DNA of 64,000 nt from Candidatus Culexarchaeum yellowstonense (GCA_024707015.1 JANGFR010000003.1:62001-126000); one strand, 5' to 3'. Shown: positions 9,187-19,065, numbered from the stretch's first letter. A program made the numbers and translations. The notes: generated by a model not told the origin, from the sequence alone.

Positions 9187-11292
9187 ATGGAAAATATTGA
9201 AGAAAAGGAGAAATTGATTGAACAAAATTCTCAAAATAATAATGCAAAGAATATGCCTGGAATGCTTTATATCCTTGTTTCCTTTATTCCATGGATCATT
9301 TACTGGGTTTTATGTGAAATTTTAGGTGCGTTAGGCATCATTATCCCCCTAATATTTTCCATAACTCTCATACTACCTCAAATCATTAAGCGTAGCTTCA
9401 ACTTAATGGACCTTACGTCCACATTGTATTTCAGTTTTGCATTCATCTGTACATTCCTTCTCAACTCAAACGTATTTTTGGAGAAAAGTGGTTTTCTAGG
9501 ATATTTCGCTTTATTTTTAATGGCATTAATTTCCATTGCCGCAAAACAACCATACACATTACATGTTTCGAAGAAGGATTACCCGGAGGTCTACTGGAAG
9601 GATAAATCATTCCTAGCCATTAATTATGTTATAACATTGGTTTGGGTAGGCATATTTCTGTTGAATGCTATAATGTTCCTATTCCTTCAATTTCCATTAA
9701 CGGTTATTTTCTCAAACATATTGGTTGCCTTGGGTATATTATCCTCAATATTATTCCCCTTGAAGGCTCCAGCTTATTTCATCTCAAGGGAATTTAAGGA
9801 GTATGATTGGAGGGTAAAGGTTGATGTGGAAAAGCCTAAAGGGGAGGATGAGTATGACGTTATCATTGTTGGTTCTGGAATTGGAGGTTTAGTTTGTGGC
9901 TCTCTACTCTCAAAGAGGGGTTATAAGGTTTTGGTTTTGGAACAACATTATCAAGTTGGCGGCTACTGCTCCTCATTCAAGAGAAGCGGATTTGTTTTCA
10001 ATACGGGAGTTGAAGATGTGAGTGGATTATGGGAGAAGGGGCCTTTAACATATCTCCTCAAGGAACTTGGGTTTAAAAGAGAAGAATTATTCGTGAAGAA
10101 CACTTCCGAATATGTTTTCAGAGGTAAGCGTATAAAAGCTGAAAGTTTAGAAGAATTCACTAAAATCCTCTCAGAAATGTTTCCAGATGAAGAGGGGAAT
10201 ATTAGGGCTTTCTTCGATGAAGCAAAGAAAGCTTATGAAGAATGTTACATGGAAACTGAAGTCTACGGCGTACCATTACCAGCAGAATTAATAGTTAAAG
10301 TTTTCGGGGAGAGAAAGCTTTTAAACTATCCTAAAGAGCACCCTCATCTATACAAATGGATGAACAGTAATTTTAAGGAAAAACTTGACGAATACTTTGA
10401 AAACGAGGATTTAAAGGAGTTTCTATGCGCATTATTGGGGTATATTGGGACAAAGCCAGATAAAACCCCGGCTAATAGTGCACTGACAGCCTGCATTTCA
10501 TACTACATTCATGGAGGATACTTCCCAAGGGGAGGAGCTCAGAAATTTGCTGAAAGTTTAAAGAATTTCATCTTAAACCATGGAGGCAATGTTTTGGTCA
10601 ATCATAAAGTGAATAGAATATTGGTGGAAAATGGGAAAGTTGTTGGGGTAAGGGTGGGAGAAAAGGTTTTCAAAGCACCAATCGTCGTGTCAAACGCCAA
10701 TGCCAAAACCACATTTTTAGAGCTTATCGAAAAAAGCCATCTAAGGGAGGAGTTCATTGAATATATAAATGGGTTAAAGATGTCTCCCTCCTGTTTCATG
10801 GTTTTCCTAGGCGTTGATATGGACTTGTCAAAATATCCCACACTCATCAAAAACATCGATGAAGGATATGACATCGTCATCAATTCAAACGCCGATCCAA
10901 GCCTTGCACCGCAGGGGAAGTCAAGCATCACAATATTAACCCTTGCCAACTACCAAGATTTCCCAGAAAGGGGGACTGATGAATACATACGTAAGAAGCA
11001 AGAGTATTCAGAAGAACTAATTAGGAAAGCGGAAAAAGTTATACCGGATCTAAGTAAACACATAATAGTTAAGGATGCAGCTACACCTAAAACATTTGAA
11101 AGATACACATCAATGCCTCAAGGAGCCATATACTCTTTCGATCAATCCATTGGAATTAAAAGACCATACTTCAAAACACCAATAAAAGGGTTATACCTTG
11201 TAGGCGCCTCAACATTCCCAGGTGGAGGAATAGAAGCAGTAACAATATCAGGAATAATATGCGCCCACGATATATGCAACTGGAAAATTTAA
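9187..11292 (+). CDS. CrtI/retinol-saturase-type FAD oxidoreductase with N-terminal membrane domain
   Basis: A 701-residue protein in two parts. Residues 1 to about 205 contain five or six hydrophobic segments (for example LYILVSFIPWIIYWVL and FALFLMALISIA), so this part is membrane-embedded. From residue 224 it has a dinucleotide-binding motif, VIIVGSGIGGLVCGSLLS, then VLEQHYQVGGYCSSF and the C-terminal FPGGGIEAVTISG, as in phytoene desaturase, carotene isomerase and retinol 13,14-reductase relatives. It probably reduces or saturates an isoprenoid double bond at the membrane. A role in lipid or quinone side-chain saturation is inference. The membrane domain fusion is unusual for CrtI proteins. 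Confidence 0.78.
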   Translation: MENIEEKEKLIEQNSQNNNAKNMPGMLYILVSFIPWIIYWVLCEILGALGIIIPLIFSITLILPQIIKRSFNLMDLTSTLYFSFAFICTFLLNSNVFLEKSGFLGYFALFLMALISIAAKQPYTLHVSKKDYPEVYWKDKSFLAINYVITLVWVGIFLLNAIMFLFLQFPLTVIFSNILVALGILSSILFPLKAPAYFISREFKEYDWRVKVDVEKPKGEDEYDVIIVGSGIGGLVCGSLLSKRGYKVLVLEQHYQVGGYCSSFKRSGFVFNTGVEDVSGLWEKGPLTYLLKELGFKREELFVKNTSEYVFRGKRIKAESLEEFTKILSEMFPDEEGNIRAFFDEAKKAYEECYMETEVYGVPLPAELIVKVFGERKLLNYPKEHPHLYKWMNSNFKEKLDEYFENEDLKEFLCALLGYIGTKPDKTPANSALTACISYYIHGGYFPRGGAQKFAESLKNFILNHGGNVLVNHKVNRILVENGKVVGVRVGEKVFKAPIVVSNANAKTTFLELIEKSHLREEFIEYINGLKMSPSCFMVFLGVDMDLSKYPTLIKNIDEGYDIVINSNADPSLAPQGKSSITILTLANYQDFPERGTDEYIRKKQEYSEELIRKAEKVIPDLSKHIIVKDAATPKTFERYTSMPQGAIYSFDQSIGIKRPYFKTPIKGLYLVGASTFPGGGIEAVTISGIICAHDICNWKI

Positions 11293-11520
11293 CCAGCAAA
11301 TCAAGAACCACTATTACGCCATCCACCGGCACAATTGCACCCTATGTTGTTATGAGCAAATATTGAGGAGCAAATGAACAATGTTAGATCACATAAACGA
11401 ACTTTGCAAGTTTTTGTTTAAGGTAAATTATCCAATAATCGTACAAGCATCGTGACAACCAAAAAATTAATAATTTAGGTGATAACTTAAGTAAGAGAAC
11501 AGAGAAAGGAGGGGTAGCTG

Positions 11521-12543
11521 ATGATTTTTAATGTTCCAAAAGATATCCTAGAAATGATATTGTCCCTATTGCCTAAGATCATAGAAATTATTATGGTATT
11601 AGTTTTGGGTTTTATTGCTGGAAAGCTTGTGGGTAAAATGGTAACGATCATAATGGGTAAGTTTGGCGTAGATAAAGTGATTGGCAATTCAAGTTTAGGT
11701 AAGACATTAAAGGAGGCCAATTTAACTTTAAGTAGTTTAATTGGTACTTTGGCAAAGTGGGCAGTATATTTGGCTACTTTAATTGTTGTAGCAGACATTC
11801 TTCAAATAACCGCTTTAAGCAATTTACTTGTGATAATTGTTGGGTACATACCTTACTTAATTTCAGGATTTTTAATTATCGGATTTGGCTTATTATTTGC
11901 TGAATTCATATCGAAAATCATTGTGAATTCCCTAAAGGAAATTAAATTTATACATGCCGGAGTCGTAGGCTTTTTCACAAGGCTTTTCATGTATATTATC
12001 GTGATTCTAACAGCACTCTCAGTTATGAAGCTTGACATCACATTAGTTAATATTTTCGTTAGCGCCATGGCATGGGGTTTAGCTGCTGGAATGGCGCTTG
12101 CCATGGGTTTAGCTTTAGGACTTGGATTTAAAGACATGATAGCTAAGAATGCTGAAAGTTTTCTGAAATCTATTGGTTTAATGACCTCTAGATTAGATCA
12201 AGAAGTAAGGATCAAAGAACTTGAAGGTGAAATTAAAAGGTTAGAAAGTGAACTTGACGTTCTTAGACAAGAGAAGAGAAAGGAAATTGAGGAGAAAAGA
12301 GTGAGATTGGAAGCTCTTAGTAAACCAGTTGAAAATGTAGAAGATTTCTTGAATAAGGTTGTTGGTTCCACTGGTAAAATAGCAAAAGTTTATGGAGGGT
12401 ATGAAATAACAATTTCAGATCCAATCACCTTCCCATGGCGCGATGTGATTATGACCATGTATAATATGGGTTACGATGTATGGATTTCTAAAAAAGATGA
12501 CGCTTACTGTATAGTTTGCAAGTTAAAAACGGAACAATCGTAA
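11521..12543 (+). CDS. Mechanosensitive-channel-like membrane protein (conserved TM-helix family)
   Basis: A 340-residue protein with four or five membrane segments. The first (EIIMVLVLGFIAGKLVGKMV) matches the conserved TM helix that precedes MscS-like channels, and the last (AMAWGLAAGMALAMGLALG) is Ala/Gly-rich like an MscS pore helix followed by GFKDMIAKN. A coiled coil covers about 225-270, and a small alpha/beta domain ends the protein. A channel or membrane scaffold role is likely. A strong AGGAGGGG lies 8 bases before the ATG. The next gene also encodes a membrane transporter. Confidence 0.68.
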   Translation: MIFNVPKDILEMILSLLPKIIEIIMVLVLGFIAGKLVGKMVTIIMGKFGVDKVIGNSSLGKTLKEANLTLSSLIGTLAKWAVYLATLIVVADILQITALSNLLVIIVGYIPYLISGFLIIGFGLLFAEFISKIIVNSLKEIKFIHAGVVGFFTRLFMYIIVILTALSVMKLDITLVNIFVSAMAWGLAAGMALAMGLALGLGFKDMIAKNAESFLKSIGLMTSRLDQEVRIKELEGEIKRLESELDVLRQEKRKEIEEKRVRLEALSKPVENVEDFLNKVVGSTGKIAKVYGGYEITISDPITFPWRDVIMTMYNMGYDVWISKKDDAYCIVCKLKTEQS

Positions 12544-12653
12544 AAAAACATATATTATTGAACATGCACCAAACAAAAGATATATATAGTGTTTCATAAT
12601 TCAATTTCAAAGAAGTGATCATCATAGCTCATGGATGAGGGGGTGTGATTCTA

Positions 12654-14018
12654 ATGAAGGAAACCGTAAAGGCTATCGTATTTATTGCCATCACTCTGCT
12701 CACGGCTATTCTTTGCCCTACACTTGGCTTAACAGATGTCCAGACAGTAGCAACAACCCTTTTCGTAGCAAAAACTGCTGCTACCCTACTATTTTGGAAA
12801 TTTAGACTTGCAATAGGCTTCATTGCACTCGCACTTCTATTTGTCTTTGGAACACTTGACATGGAACACTTTATAGAGTTTGCTGGACTCGATGTTATAA
12901 TTTTCCTAGTTGGAATGATGACAGTTATAGGTTATCTTGAGGAGGGAGGATTTTTCGAATACATATTGGAAAAGATAATGAGAATAGGTAGAGGGAATCC
13001 TATTAGGGTTTTCTATGCACTTATGATAGCCTCCTTCCTACTAGCTGCTTTAGTCGATGAAGTAACATCAATATTATTCATTACAGCATTGGTTTTACAA
13101 TTGGCAACAATATCTAAAATTAATCCGATACCATTAATGATGGCAACAGTATTCGCTACAAATATAGGGAGTAGCGCCACAGTAGTAGGCAACCCCATAG
13201 GAGTCATGATAGCATTAAAAAGTGGATTAACATTTGTAGATTTCCTATTATGGTCTTTACCCATGGCTCTCCTCTCCCTACTAATAATAGCATTCATATG
13301 TTCAAAATACTATTCCAATTACATAAAAAACATAAAGGTGGAAGAAATCTCCAGTAATAGCGACAAATCACCAAAGAATAAAGATCACACAATTCATTGG
13401 ATAATATTCCTTGGAACATTAACTGGACTAGTCCTCCACCACCAAATTGAAGCACTTTTCGGTTTATCCGAAGGCGTCATGCTAATTGGAGTTGCCCTAA
13501 TCTCTGCAGGCATAGTCCTTCTACTGGAAAGAGCAAGAGCTAGAGAAATAATTGAAGAACGTGTAGACTGGTGGACTTTACTATTCTTCCTAGTTCTATT
13601 CGCATCTGTGGGAACGTTGAAGTACGTAGGAGTCATTGACGTAATTGCAAAAGGTTATTTGGGACTTGGACTTAAGGATTTCGAACTTTACATGTTCTTC
13701 GTATTAAGTGCTGGATTTTTGAGTTCCATGATGGATAATGTTTTAGCAGTTGCCGTATTAATACCAATCGTAAAAGAATTCCAAAACTATGGACTGAACA
13801 TTTTCCCATACTGGTGGGGGATGCTTTACGCTGGCACTTACATGGGAAATCTCACACCAATAGGAAGTACTGCCAATATCGTTGCCATAGGTATCGTTGA
13901 ACGTAGACAACATGTATCCTTTAAAGATTGGATCAAAATAGGAGTTATAGTTTCCATGCCCACTCTGATACTTGCATCTATCATAACTTATCTAAGAGCT
14001 TTATACCTAAGTATTTAA
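12654..14018 (+). CDS. ArsB/NhaD/CitM-superfamily ion transporter
   Basis: A 454-residue integral membrane protein with about 11 hydrophobic segments. Family motifs are visible: TSILFITALVLQLA, NIGSSATVVGNPIGVMIALK with the NP of helix hairpin 1, and the second-half repeat GTYMGNLTPIGSTANIVAIG. These define the ion-transporter superfamily of ArsB, NhaD and SLC13-like carriers. The ion cannot be assigned; arsenite, Na+/H+ or a carboxylate are all possible, and no arsenic genes are nearby. ATG 12654 is preferred to GTG 12645, because GGGTG then lies 8 bases upstream. Confidence 0.82.
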   Translation: MKETVKAIVFIAITLLTAILCPTLGLTDVQTVATTLFVAKTAATLLFWKFRLAIGFIALALLFVFGTLDMEHFIEFAGLDVIIFLVGMMTVIGYLEEGGFFEYILEKIMRIGRGNPIRVFYALMIASFLLAALVDEVTSILFITALVLQLATISKINPIPLMMATVFATNIGSSATVVGNPIGVMIALKSGLTFVDFLLWSLPMALLSLLIIAFICSKYYSNYIKNIKVEEISSNSDKSPKNKDHTIHWIIFLGTLTGLVLHHQIEALFGLSEGVMLIGVALISAGIVLLLERARAREIIEERVDWWTLLFFLVLFASVGTLKYVGVIDVIAKGYLGLGLKDFELYMFFVLSAGFLSSMMDNVLAVAVLIPIVKEFQNYGLNIFPYWWGMLYAGTYMGNLTPIGSTANIVAIGIVERRQHVSFKDWIKIGVIVSMPTLILASIITYLRALYLSI

Positions 14019-14042
14019 TTCAAAGATCGAATGTAAAAGCGT

Positions 14043-14828
14043 TTAATGCTCAATCAATTTCCTCATATTCTCAATACTTCCTTTAACATTGCTAATTGAT
14101 TCTATTACTAAACCCCCTCTATAATTCATCTTCTTAAGGGAATTTAAGACTTTAGCCCAATTTATACTTCCAAATCCTATTCCTAAATGTGAATCCACCT
14201 TTCCATCATTATCATGCACGTGAACGTGAATTATCCTCTCCTTAAACTTCTCCATAAACTTATCAATATACCCACCAATATTTGCATGCCCAACATCAAA
14301 TGCTATACCCAAATCCAATGCATCAACGCCTAAATCCCCATAAAGCTTCTCGAAATCTTCAACTCCCCTAACTAAAAGTGTGGATGATACTGGGAAATTC
14401 TCTATAGCTATCTTCAAATCATATTTCCTAGCTTCATGTAACAATTCACGTATAGAATTCAAGTTGAACTTCCAATCCATGTTGGGAAGCATGCTACCAA
14501 TTGGGCTTCTAACCCCTGAATGGAAAACCCAAATTGTAGGGTTCAACTTTGCTGAAAGCTTCATAGACTTTTTAAGCCTCCTCAAAGCAGTGTTCCTCAT
14601 GGTTGGAGATGTCGATGCAATATTAACATCTGCAAAGGGTGCATGAATGGATAAGCTCAACCCCCTCTCCTCAACAATCCTCCTAATCAAATTAACTCTA
14701 AAATCATTGAATTCATGAGGCCACTCATCAACAACCTCCAAATGCTCAACATCTATAGTCCGTAAACGCTCCACAACGTCAGAAAATCTCTCACCAATAC
14801 AAAACAGCGTTGAAATACCTACACGCAT
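14043..14828 (-). CDS. Sugar phosphate isomerase/epimerase-like (AP endonuclease 2 fold) TIM barrel
   Basis: A 261-residue xylose-isomerase-like TIM barrel. Metal-binding positions are visible along the strands: LSIHAPFADVN, WVFHSGV, AIENFPVS, AFDVGHANIGG, IHVHVHDNDG with HLGIGFGSINW, and GLVIES. Both endonuclease IV-like and sugar epimerase members share this pattern, so the substrate is open. The DxHxG-type HVHDNDGKVDSHLGIG ending is common in the epimerase group. It stands between the transporter and a DUF6062-like gene. Confidence 0.75.
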   Translation of the reverse strand: MRVGISTLFCIGERFSDVVERLRTIDVEHLEVVDEWPHEFNDFRVNLIRRIVEERGLSLSIHAPFADVNIASTSPTMRNTALRRLKKSMKLSAKLNPTIWVFHSGVRSPIGSMLPNMDWKFNLNSIRELLHEARKYDLKIAIENFPVSSTLLVRGVEDFEKLYGDLGVDALDLGIAFDVGHANIGGYIDKFMEKFKERIIHVHVHDNDGKVDSHLGIGFGSINWAKVLNSLKKMNYRGGLVIESISNVKGSIENMRKLIEH

Positions 14829-14862
14829 AGAACACCATCAACAAAAATAATGGCGTAGATAT

Positions 14863-15648
14863 TTATTTCTTTAGATAAACTCCTTCTGCACCAAATAAAA
14901 AGTTTAGTGCAAGAATGTTTGCATTGACTTCCTCTTCAAGATGTTCATCTCTAAACTCCCAGCTTTGTTTTCTTATAAATTCTGATAGTAGATGTTCTAT
15001 TAATTGAAGATTCTTTATTTCTGCATCGATAAGTGCTTTGACTACATGAATTGGATTTTTAAGTTTGTTAATGTGAATTATTTGCATAGCCGATGCAAAA
15101 TGTGGAAGGCAAAGTCCTTTTGATGAACTGAATTTTATCCTGAAATTCTCATCATCATCCAGCATCTGAACAAGCGTGTGCAAATATATTTGATTCATTG
15201 ACCATAAGTGTTCACATATAGGACACTGTTGCCTTCGAGCATCATAATTTATTATGTTATCTAGTGCAGTAGTATCCCTCTTCTTCCTATGAAATGGCAT
15301 TCTACTTTTTGAAGATTTAAAATTATTTGATAAGTTTTCTTGTAGATGAGAAAGTTGTTCCATAATTTTTCCAGTTATATCTTTCATGTAAAGGGCATAG
15401 CCTAAACCATCTTCAACATCACCTCCGTGGATAGCTCGATACAACATATGTGCATGACGATTACAGAAGCCTCCAGCAGCCACCACCTTCCCCCTAAAGG
15501 CAGGATCCATCACCACTTCATTTGTAAGCATATGCTTCAAATAACGCTCTTCACATTCAGTCCAAAGGTAGCATAATGGACATCCACTCGATTTTTCCAT
15601 TCCTTCAAGAATTCTTACAGTTAGAATAGTCTTCTCCGTCATCTCCAT
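14863..15648 (-). CDS. DUF6062-like protein with duplicated CPxC...CxxH sites
   Basis: A 261-residue protein of unknown function. It has two matching halves, each with a CxxC followed by CxxH: CPLC near residue 18 with CNRH near 63, then CPIC near 136 with CLPH near 176. This pattern fits a duplicated metal-binding domain seen in DUF6062-type proteins of anaerobes. A linker of about 40 polar residues joins the halves. It overlaps the upstream 77-residue gene by 10 bases, so the two are translationally coupled. Confidence 0.7.
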   Translation of the reverse strand: MEMTEKTILTVRILEGMEKSSGCPLCYLWTECEERYLKHMLTNEVVMDPAFRGKVVAAGGFCNRHAHMLYRAIHGGDVEDGLGYALYMKDITGKIMEQLSHLQENLSNNFKSSKSRMPFHRKKRDTTALDNIINYDARRQQCPICEHLWSMNQIYLHTLVQMLDDDENFRIKFSSSKGLCLPHFASAMQIIHINKLKNPIHVVKALIDAEIKNLQLIEHLLSEFIRKQSWEFRDEHLEEEVNANILALNFLFGAEGVYLKK

Positions 15649-15872
15649 TTCACCCCTTCGTTCATCAGCAATTTTCGGACACTTCTTAACAACGTATCCT
15701 CCACCACTTTTCGATCTTTACCTGAAAACTTGCAGCTTTGCCCTCTCATGAGCTCTGAAATTTCTGATTCTAGTTGATTGAAGTCTCTCCCTTTAATATA
15801 TATCAAAACACTATTTACAACCTTTATTCGAATGGAAAGATTATCGTATTTACATATACAGTTAAAAATCAA
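15639..15872 (-). CDS. Hypothetical 77-residue protein
   Basis: A small frame starting at TTG 15872 and ending inside the start of the following DUF6062-like gene. It reads as a beta-rich N-terminus (LSIRIKVVNSVLIYIKG) followed by helices (QLESEISELMRG, VVEDTLLRSVRKLL). I do not recognise a family. The 10-base overlap with its downstream neighbour supports co-translation and a shared role. Confidence 0.5.
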   Translation of the reverse strand: MIFNCICKYDNLSIRIKVVNSVLIYIKGRDFNQLESEISELMRGQSCKFSGKDRKVVEDTLLRSVRKLLMNEGVKWR

Positions 15873-16089
15873 TTCTGATCAAATAAATTTGGAAATTAAG
15901 TCATTTTAATTTTTCCGCACATTTACTGCTGTCAGTTCAACCATTAGCATTTCATTAAACTTTCGCACTCTCTAACTTGCATATTAATATGCATTAATCT
16001 CATACCCCATCTTAGGTTAAAAAAAAGGTGAATGAAGGAGTTATAATTGTGTTAAGTGGAAGATTTTAAGGGATGGCTGTACGATTGCT

Positions 16090-16602
16090 TTAGCTTATAG
16101 ACACACGTTTTATTACTGGATGTTGAAGGATTTTTTCTATTACTTCGCTTGGAATAGGTTTAGATACAACTACGTAAAGCTTGGGTTCTTCGTATATGTT
16201 TGGGTCTTCAGCAATCACTTGTAGAATATTTATATCCTTTTCTGCTAGAGCATTTGCAACCCATGCAAGTATTCCAGGTTTGTCCTCGTAAATTTCCACG
16301 ATGAGGCACCTGTAACCCATTAAACGTGACACAGAGACAAAGGAGGGGCCTGCTGGTCTAAGTTTTGAGAAAAACTCACTTAGAAATTCATCTTGATTTA
16401 TCTGCCTAAGTGTTTCAATAACAATTCTCCTGTCTACGCCTGCCTCTTCAGCAATGGAGCTGGTAGTCGCCTTTATTTTCTCTCCAATATATACGTCTTC
16501 CCCCCTAACACTAAGTCCGTATTTTAGAAGACTTTTAATAACTTGCATTCTCTTTCCAGAACCTATAACCTCATTTACCCTCGTCCAAAATGATTTATCC
16601 AT
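16090..16602 (-). CDS. HTH-ACT regulator, TrpY-like
   Basis: A 170-residue protein with a N-terminal helix-turn-helix (ATTSSIAEEAGVDRRIVIETLRQI, residues about 45-70) and a C-terminal ACT domain from about residue 90 (CLIVEIYEDKPGILAWVANAL, then INILQVIAED). ACT domains bind amino acids. TrpY of methanogens is a known repressor of trp genes and trpB2, and this gene is divergent from a trpB2 homologue. The inference is a tryptophan-responsive regulator of both genes. Its own promoter has a TATA box 27 bases before the ATG, so the mRNA is probably leaderless. Confidence 0.72.
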   Translation of the reverse strand: MDKSFWTRVNEVIGSGKRMQVIKSLLKYGLSVRGEDVYIGEKIKATTSSIAEEAGVDRRIVIETLRQINQDEFLSEFFSKLRPAGPSFVSVSRLMGYRCLIVEIYEDKPGILAWVANALAEKDINILQVIAEDPNIYEEPKLYVVVSKPIPSEVIEKILQHPVIKRVSIS

Positions 16603-16624
16603 AATTATTTATGATGAAATACTA

Positions 16625-16677
16625 CCATTTATACTCATCTTTTGTCAAAAATAGAGGAGAAAGAAACATTTATATAC
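16625..16677. promoter_or_regulatory. Back-to-back core promoters for HTH-ACT regulator and trpB2
   Basis: On the minus strand TATAAATGG lies at 16633-16625, 27 bases before the regulator ATG at 16602. On the plus strand TTTATATAC lies at 16669-16677, about 29 bases before ATG 16702, with a purine-rich BRE-like AGAAAC ahead of it. Both spacings predict leaderless mRNAs. Only about 35 bases separate the two TATA boxes, so one bound repressor could cover both. Confidence 0.65.
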
Positions 16678-16701
16678 AAGTATGATCATTTTAGTTATGC
16701 T

Positions 16702-18084
16702 ATGAACAAAAAGATGTATTTGGATGAAAGCGAAATGCCACGTGAATGGTACAATATACTTCCAGACCTACCAGAACCTTTGCCACCGCCACTCCACCCT
16801 GCTACTGGTAAGCCTGTTTCACCAAAAGATCTTGAACCGATATTTTCAAAGGAATTGATAAGGCAAGAAATGTCACAGGAAAGATTTATCCCCATACCAA
16901 ATGAAGTACTGGAAGTATACAGAATATGGAGACCAACTCCCCTTATACGTGCATATCGACTCGAAAGAGCACTAAAGACGCCAGCAAGAATATACTACAA
17001 GCATGAAGGGGTAAGCCCGCCTGGAAGCCACAAGCCCAACACAGCTGTTGCACAGGCATATTACAATTTTCGAGAAGGCGTAGAGAGATTAGTTACTGAG
17101 ACTGGTGCTGGACAATGGGGTTCCGCTCTATCCTTTGCCACAATGTTTTTCGGCTTAAAGCTCACCGTATACTTTGTTAAAGTAAGCTACATGCAGAAGC
17201 CTTACAGGGTAGCTTTAATGAGAGCTTGGGGTGCAGAAGTTGTTCCAAGCCCCAGTAATAAGACAAAGTATGGTAGAAGCATTTTGGAGAAAGACCCAAA
17301 CAACCCTGGATCCTTGGGTATAGCGATAAGTGAAGCTCTAGAAGATGCTACATCACATGAAAACACTAAGTATTGCCTTGGAAGTGTCCTAAACCACGTA
17401 TGTTTACACCAGACAATAGTGGGTCTAGAAGCTATTCGGCAACTCGAACTCTTAAATGAGTTTCCAGATGTAGTTATTGGCTGTATTGGCGGTGGAAGCA
17501 ACTATGCGGGTATATCATATCCATTCTATCACTTAGTTAAAGCAGGTAAAGCCCCCAAGAAAATAAGGTTCATCGCAGTGGAGCCCACAGCCTGCCCCTC
17601 CATGACAAAGGGTGTATACATGTATGATTACGGAGACACTGCTGGATTAACACCACTCATTAAAATGCATACCCTCGGACACAACTTTGTCCCCCCACCC
17701 ATTCACGCCGGTGGGTTAAGATACCATGGTAAAGCGCCTTCCATGTGCCTCCTAAAGAAAGCTGGAATCTATGAGAGCATTGCCTACAATCAAGTGGAAG
17801 TCTTTGAAGCAGCTAGACTGTTTGCACAGACAGAAGGGATAATTCCTGCACCTGAAACTGCTCATGCAATTAAAGCTGTGATAGATGAAGCCATAAAATG
17901 TAAACAAACAGGTGAAGAAAAAGTGATCCTATTCAATTTTAGCGGACATGGACTACTGGATTTAGCTGCATACCAAGACTTTCTAGACGGAAAACTCCAA
18001 GCCTATGAATACCCCATCGAGGAAATTCAGAAATCAATAGAGAGGATAAAAAGACTTCTATTAGAGAGAGGTATAACACCGTAA
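16702..18084 (+). CDS. trpB2: Tryptophan synthase beta chain, TrpB2 type
   Basis: A 460-residue TrpB2-family PLP enzyme, which converts indole plus serine (or O-phosphoserine) to tryptophan. The PLP lysine is in [10 protein letters not shown], followed by [10 protein letters not shown] and the phosphate loop [10 protein letters not shown]. The TrpB2-specific N-terminus with [17 protein letters not shown] is present. ATG 16702 is chosen over 16642, because the upstream 20 codons are outside the family pattern and lie over the TATA box. It diverges from an HTH-ACT regulator. No other trp genes are in the window, so it may act as an indole salvage enzyme. Confidence 0.92.
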   Translation: MNKKMYLDESEMPREWYNILPDLPEPLPPPLHPATGKPVSPKDLEPIFSKELIRQEMSQERFIPIPNEVLEVYRIWRPTPLIRAYRLERALKTPARIYYKHEGVSPPGSHKPNTAVAQAYYNFREGVERLVTETGAGQWGSALSFATMFFGLKLTVYFVKVSYMQKPYRVALMRAWGAEVVPSPSNKTKYGRSILEKDPNNPGSLGIAISEALEDATSHENTKYCLGSVLNHVCLHQTIVGLEAIRQLELLNEFPDVVIGCIGGGSNYAGISYPFYHLVKAGKAPKKIRFIAVEPTACPSMTKGVYMYDYGDTAGLTPLIKMHTLGHNFVPPPIHAGGLRYHGKAPSMCLLKKAGIYESIAYNQVEVFEAARLFAQTEGIIPAPETAHAIKAVIDEAIKCKQTGEEKVILFNFSGHGLLDLAAYQDFLDGKLQAYEYPIEEIQKSIERIKRLLLERGITP

Positions 18085-18111
18085 AACACTAAAAATATAC
18101 TACTCTACTAA

Positions 18112-18124
18112 ATCCCTTTTTTAC
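18112..18124 (+). terminator. T-rich terminator after trpB2
   Basis: A run of T residues (CCCTTTTTTAC) lies about 30 bases after the trpB2 stop. Archaeal transcription ends at such T tracts without needing a hairpin. Confidence 0.4.
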
Positions 18125-18248
18125 TTCACGCCCCAAGAAATGATATTGTTTAAAGAATATTTCGTAGTGTAGGGAAAATGGCAATAACTATTGCTCATGG
18201 AAAGGATGAAGGATTTATACAGCTTAAACCATAGTAATTTCATCGATC

Positions 18249-18758
18249 ATGCCATTCACACCCTTCCATATAGGTCCAGGATTAGGCTTAGGTTTACCAT
18301 TAAGGAAACATATGCATGCACCAACATTCATACTGGCAAATATAATTGTTGATATTGAACCACTCATAGTTATCATCTTTAATTTGAGATATCCATTACA
18401 TGGATACCTACACACCCTCCTATCCGCCTTCATAGCTGGACTAATACTTGGCTATGCCATTTATCTACTCGAAGAACCCCTACGACCAGTATACAAGAAG
18501 CTTCTACTGGAGGGGGATGAAAATTTAAATTTGAAATCATTCATAATTGCAGGAATCTTTGGAATGGAGCTACATGTCCTCCTAGATTCACCATTATACG
18601 GGGACATAAAACCATTATACCCATTAACAATAAACCCACTCTACAATCCAAAACTAACCCCAGAAATATATGATATATGCGTCTGGATGGGAATACTTGG
18701 ATTGGCATACTACATATGGCTAATAGGCCTAGCAATATATAGGAAACTATCCTCATAA
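18249..18758 (+). CDS. Membrane protein of the YdjM/DUF457-like metal-dependent hydrolase family
   Basis: A 169-residue membrane protein with about four hydrophobic segments. Conserved His residues fall where this family keeps them: MPFTPFHIGPG at the N-terminus, HGYLHTLLSA near residue 57 and MELHVLLDSPLYG near 100. The family is annotated as membrane-bound metal-dependent hydrolase, but its reaction is unknown. A TATA-like TTTATA lies about 35 bases ahead of the ATG. The gene is isolated. Confidence 0.62.
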   Translation: MPFTPFHIGPGLGLGLPLRKHMHAPTFILANIIVDIEPLIVIIFNLRYPLHGYLHTLLSAFIAGLILGYAIYLLEEPLRPVYKKLLLEGDENLNLKSFIIAGIFGMELHVLLDSPLYGDIKPLYPLTINPLYNPKLTPEIYDICVWMGILGLAYYIWLIGLAIYRKLSS

Positions 18759-18848
18759 ACCATTATAAATAGTAGTGGAAAATCTGATAGTATAAATAAT
18801 CCTTACAAAGATTTCATATTACTGCAAATTCCCCTAAAGATAGTTGTT

Positions 18849-19025
18849 ATGGTTAAGATCTAGAGGAGAATTAAGGCTCATAAAGATGGAAAAATTATGA
18901 AGGACAAGCATTATTTGATGCTGAGTCTAGGAGAAGTTACATTAGTAAAACCTTCGCAGAGAATATACATTGAAGGTGATGAAATAAAATTCAAGCATAT
19001 ACCGTCAACATTAATGATGATTTAA
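18849..19025 (+). pseudogene. Possible remnant of a small gene, interrupted by TAG
   Basis: The region 18759-19065 has no intact gene. From ATG 18849 a frame reads MVKI, hits TAG at 18861-18863, then continues open (RRIKAHKDGKIMKDKHYLML, then GEVTLVKPSQRIYIEGDEIK) to TAA 19023. An intact version could begin at ATG 18897 (42 residues). I recognise no family, and chance cannot be excluded. Confidence 0.3.
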
Positions 19026-19065
19026 ATGGCAGGTAGTTTAGTGTACCACTAGTTTAATGTCACTG

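Noticed and set aside
11293-11520. Possible RNA gene or small gene between the CrtI-type and channel-like genes
   Set aside because: No tRNA fold, box motif or convincing frame is visible. Only a promoter-like AT-rich stretch and the AGGAGGGG of the next gene are seen.
15873-16089. Hidden small gene between the 77-residue gene and the HTH-ACT regulator
   Set aside because: No frame with a plausible start and ribosome site was found. The region looks like promoter and terminator sequence.
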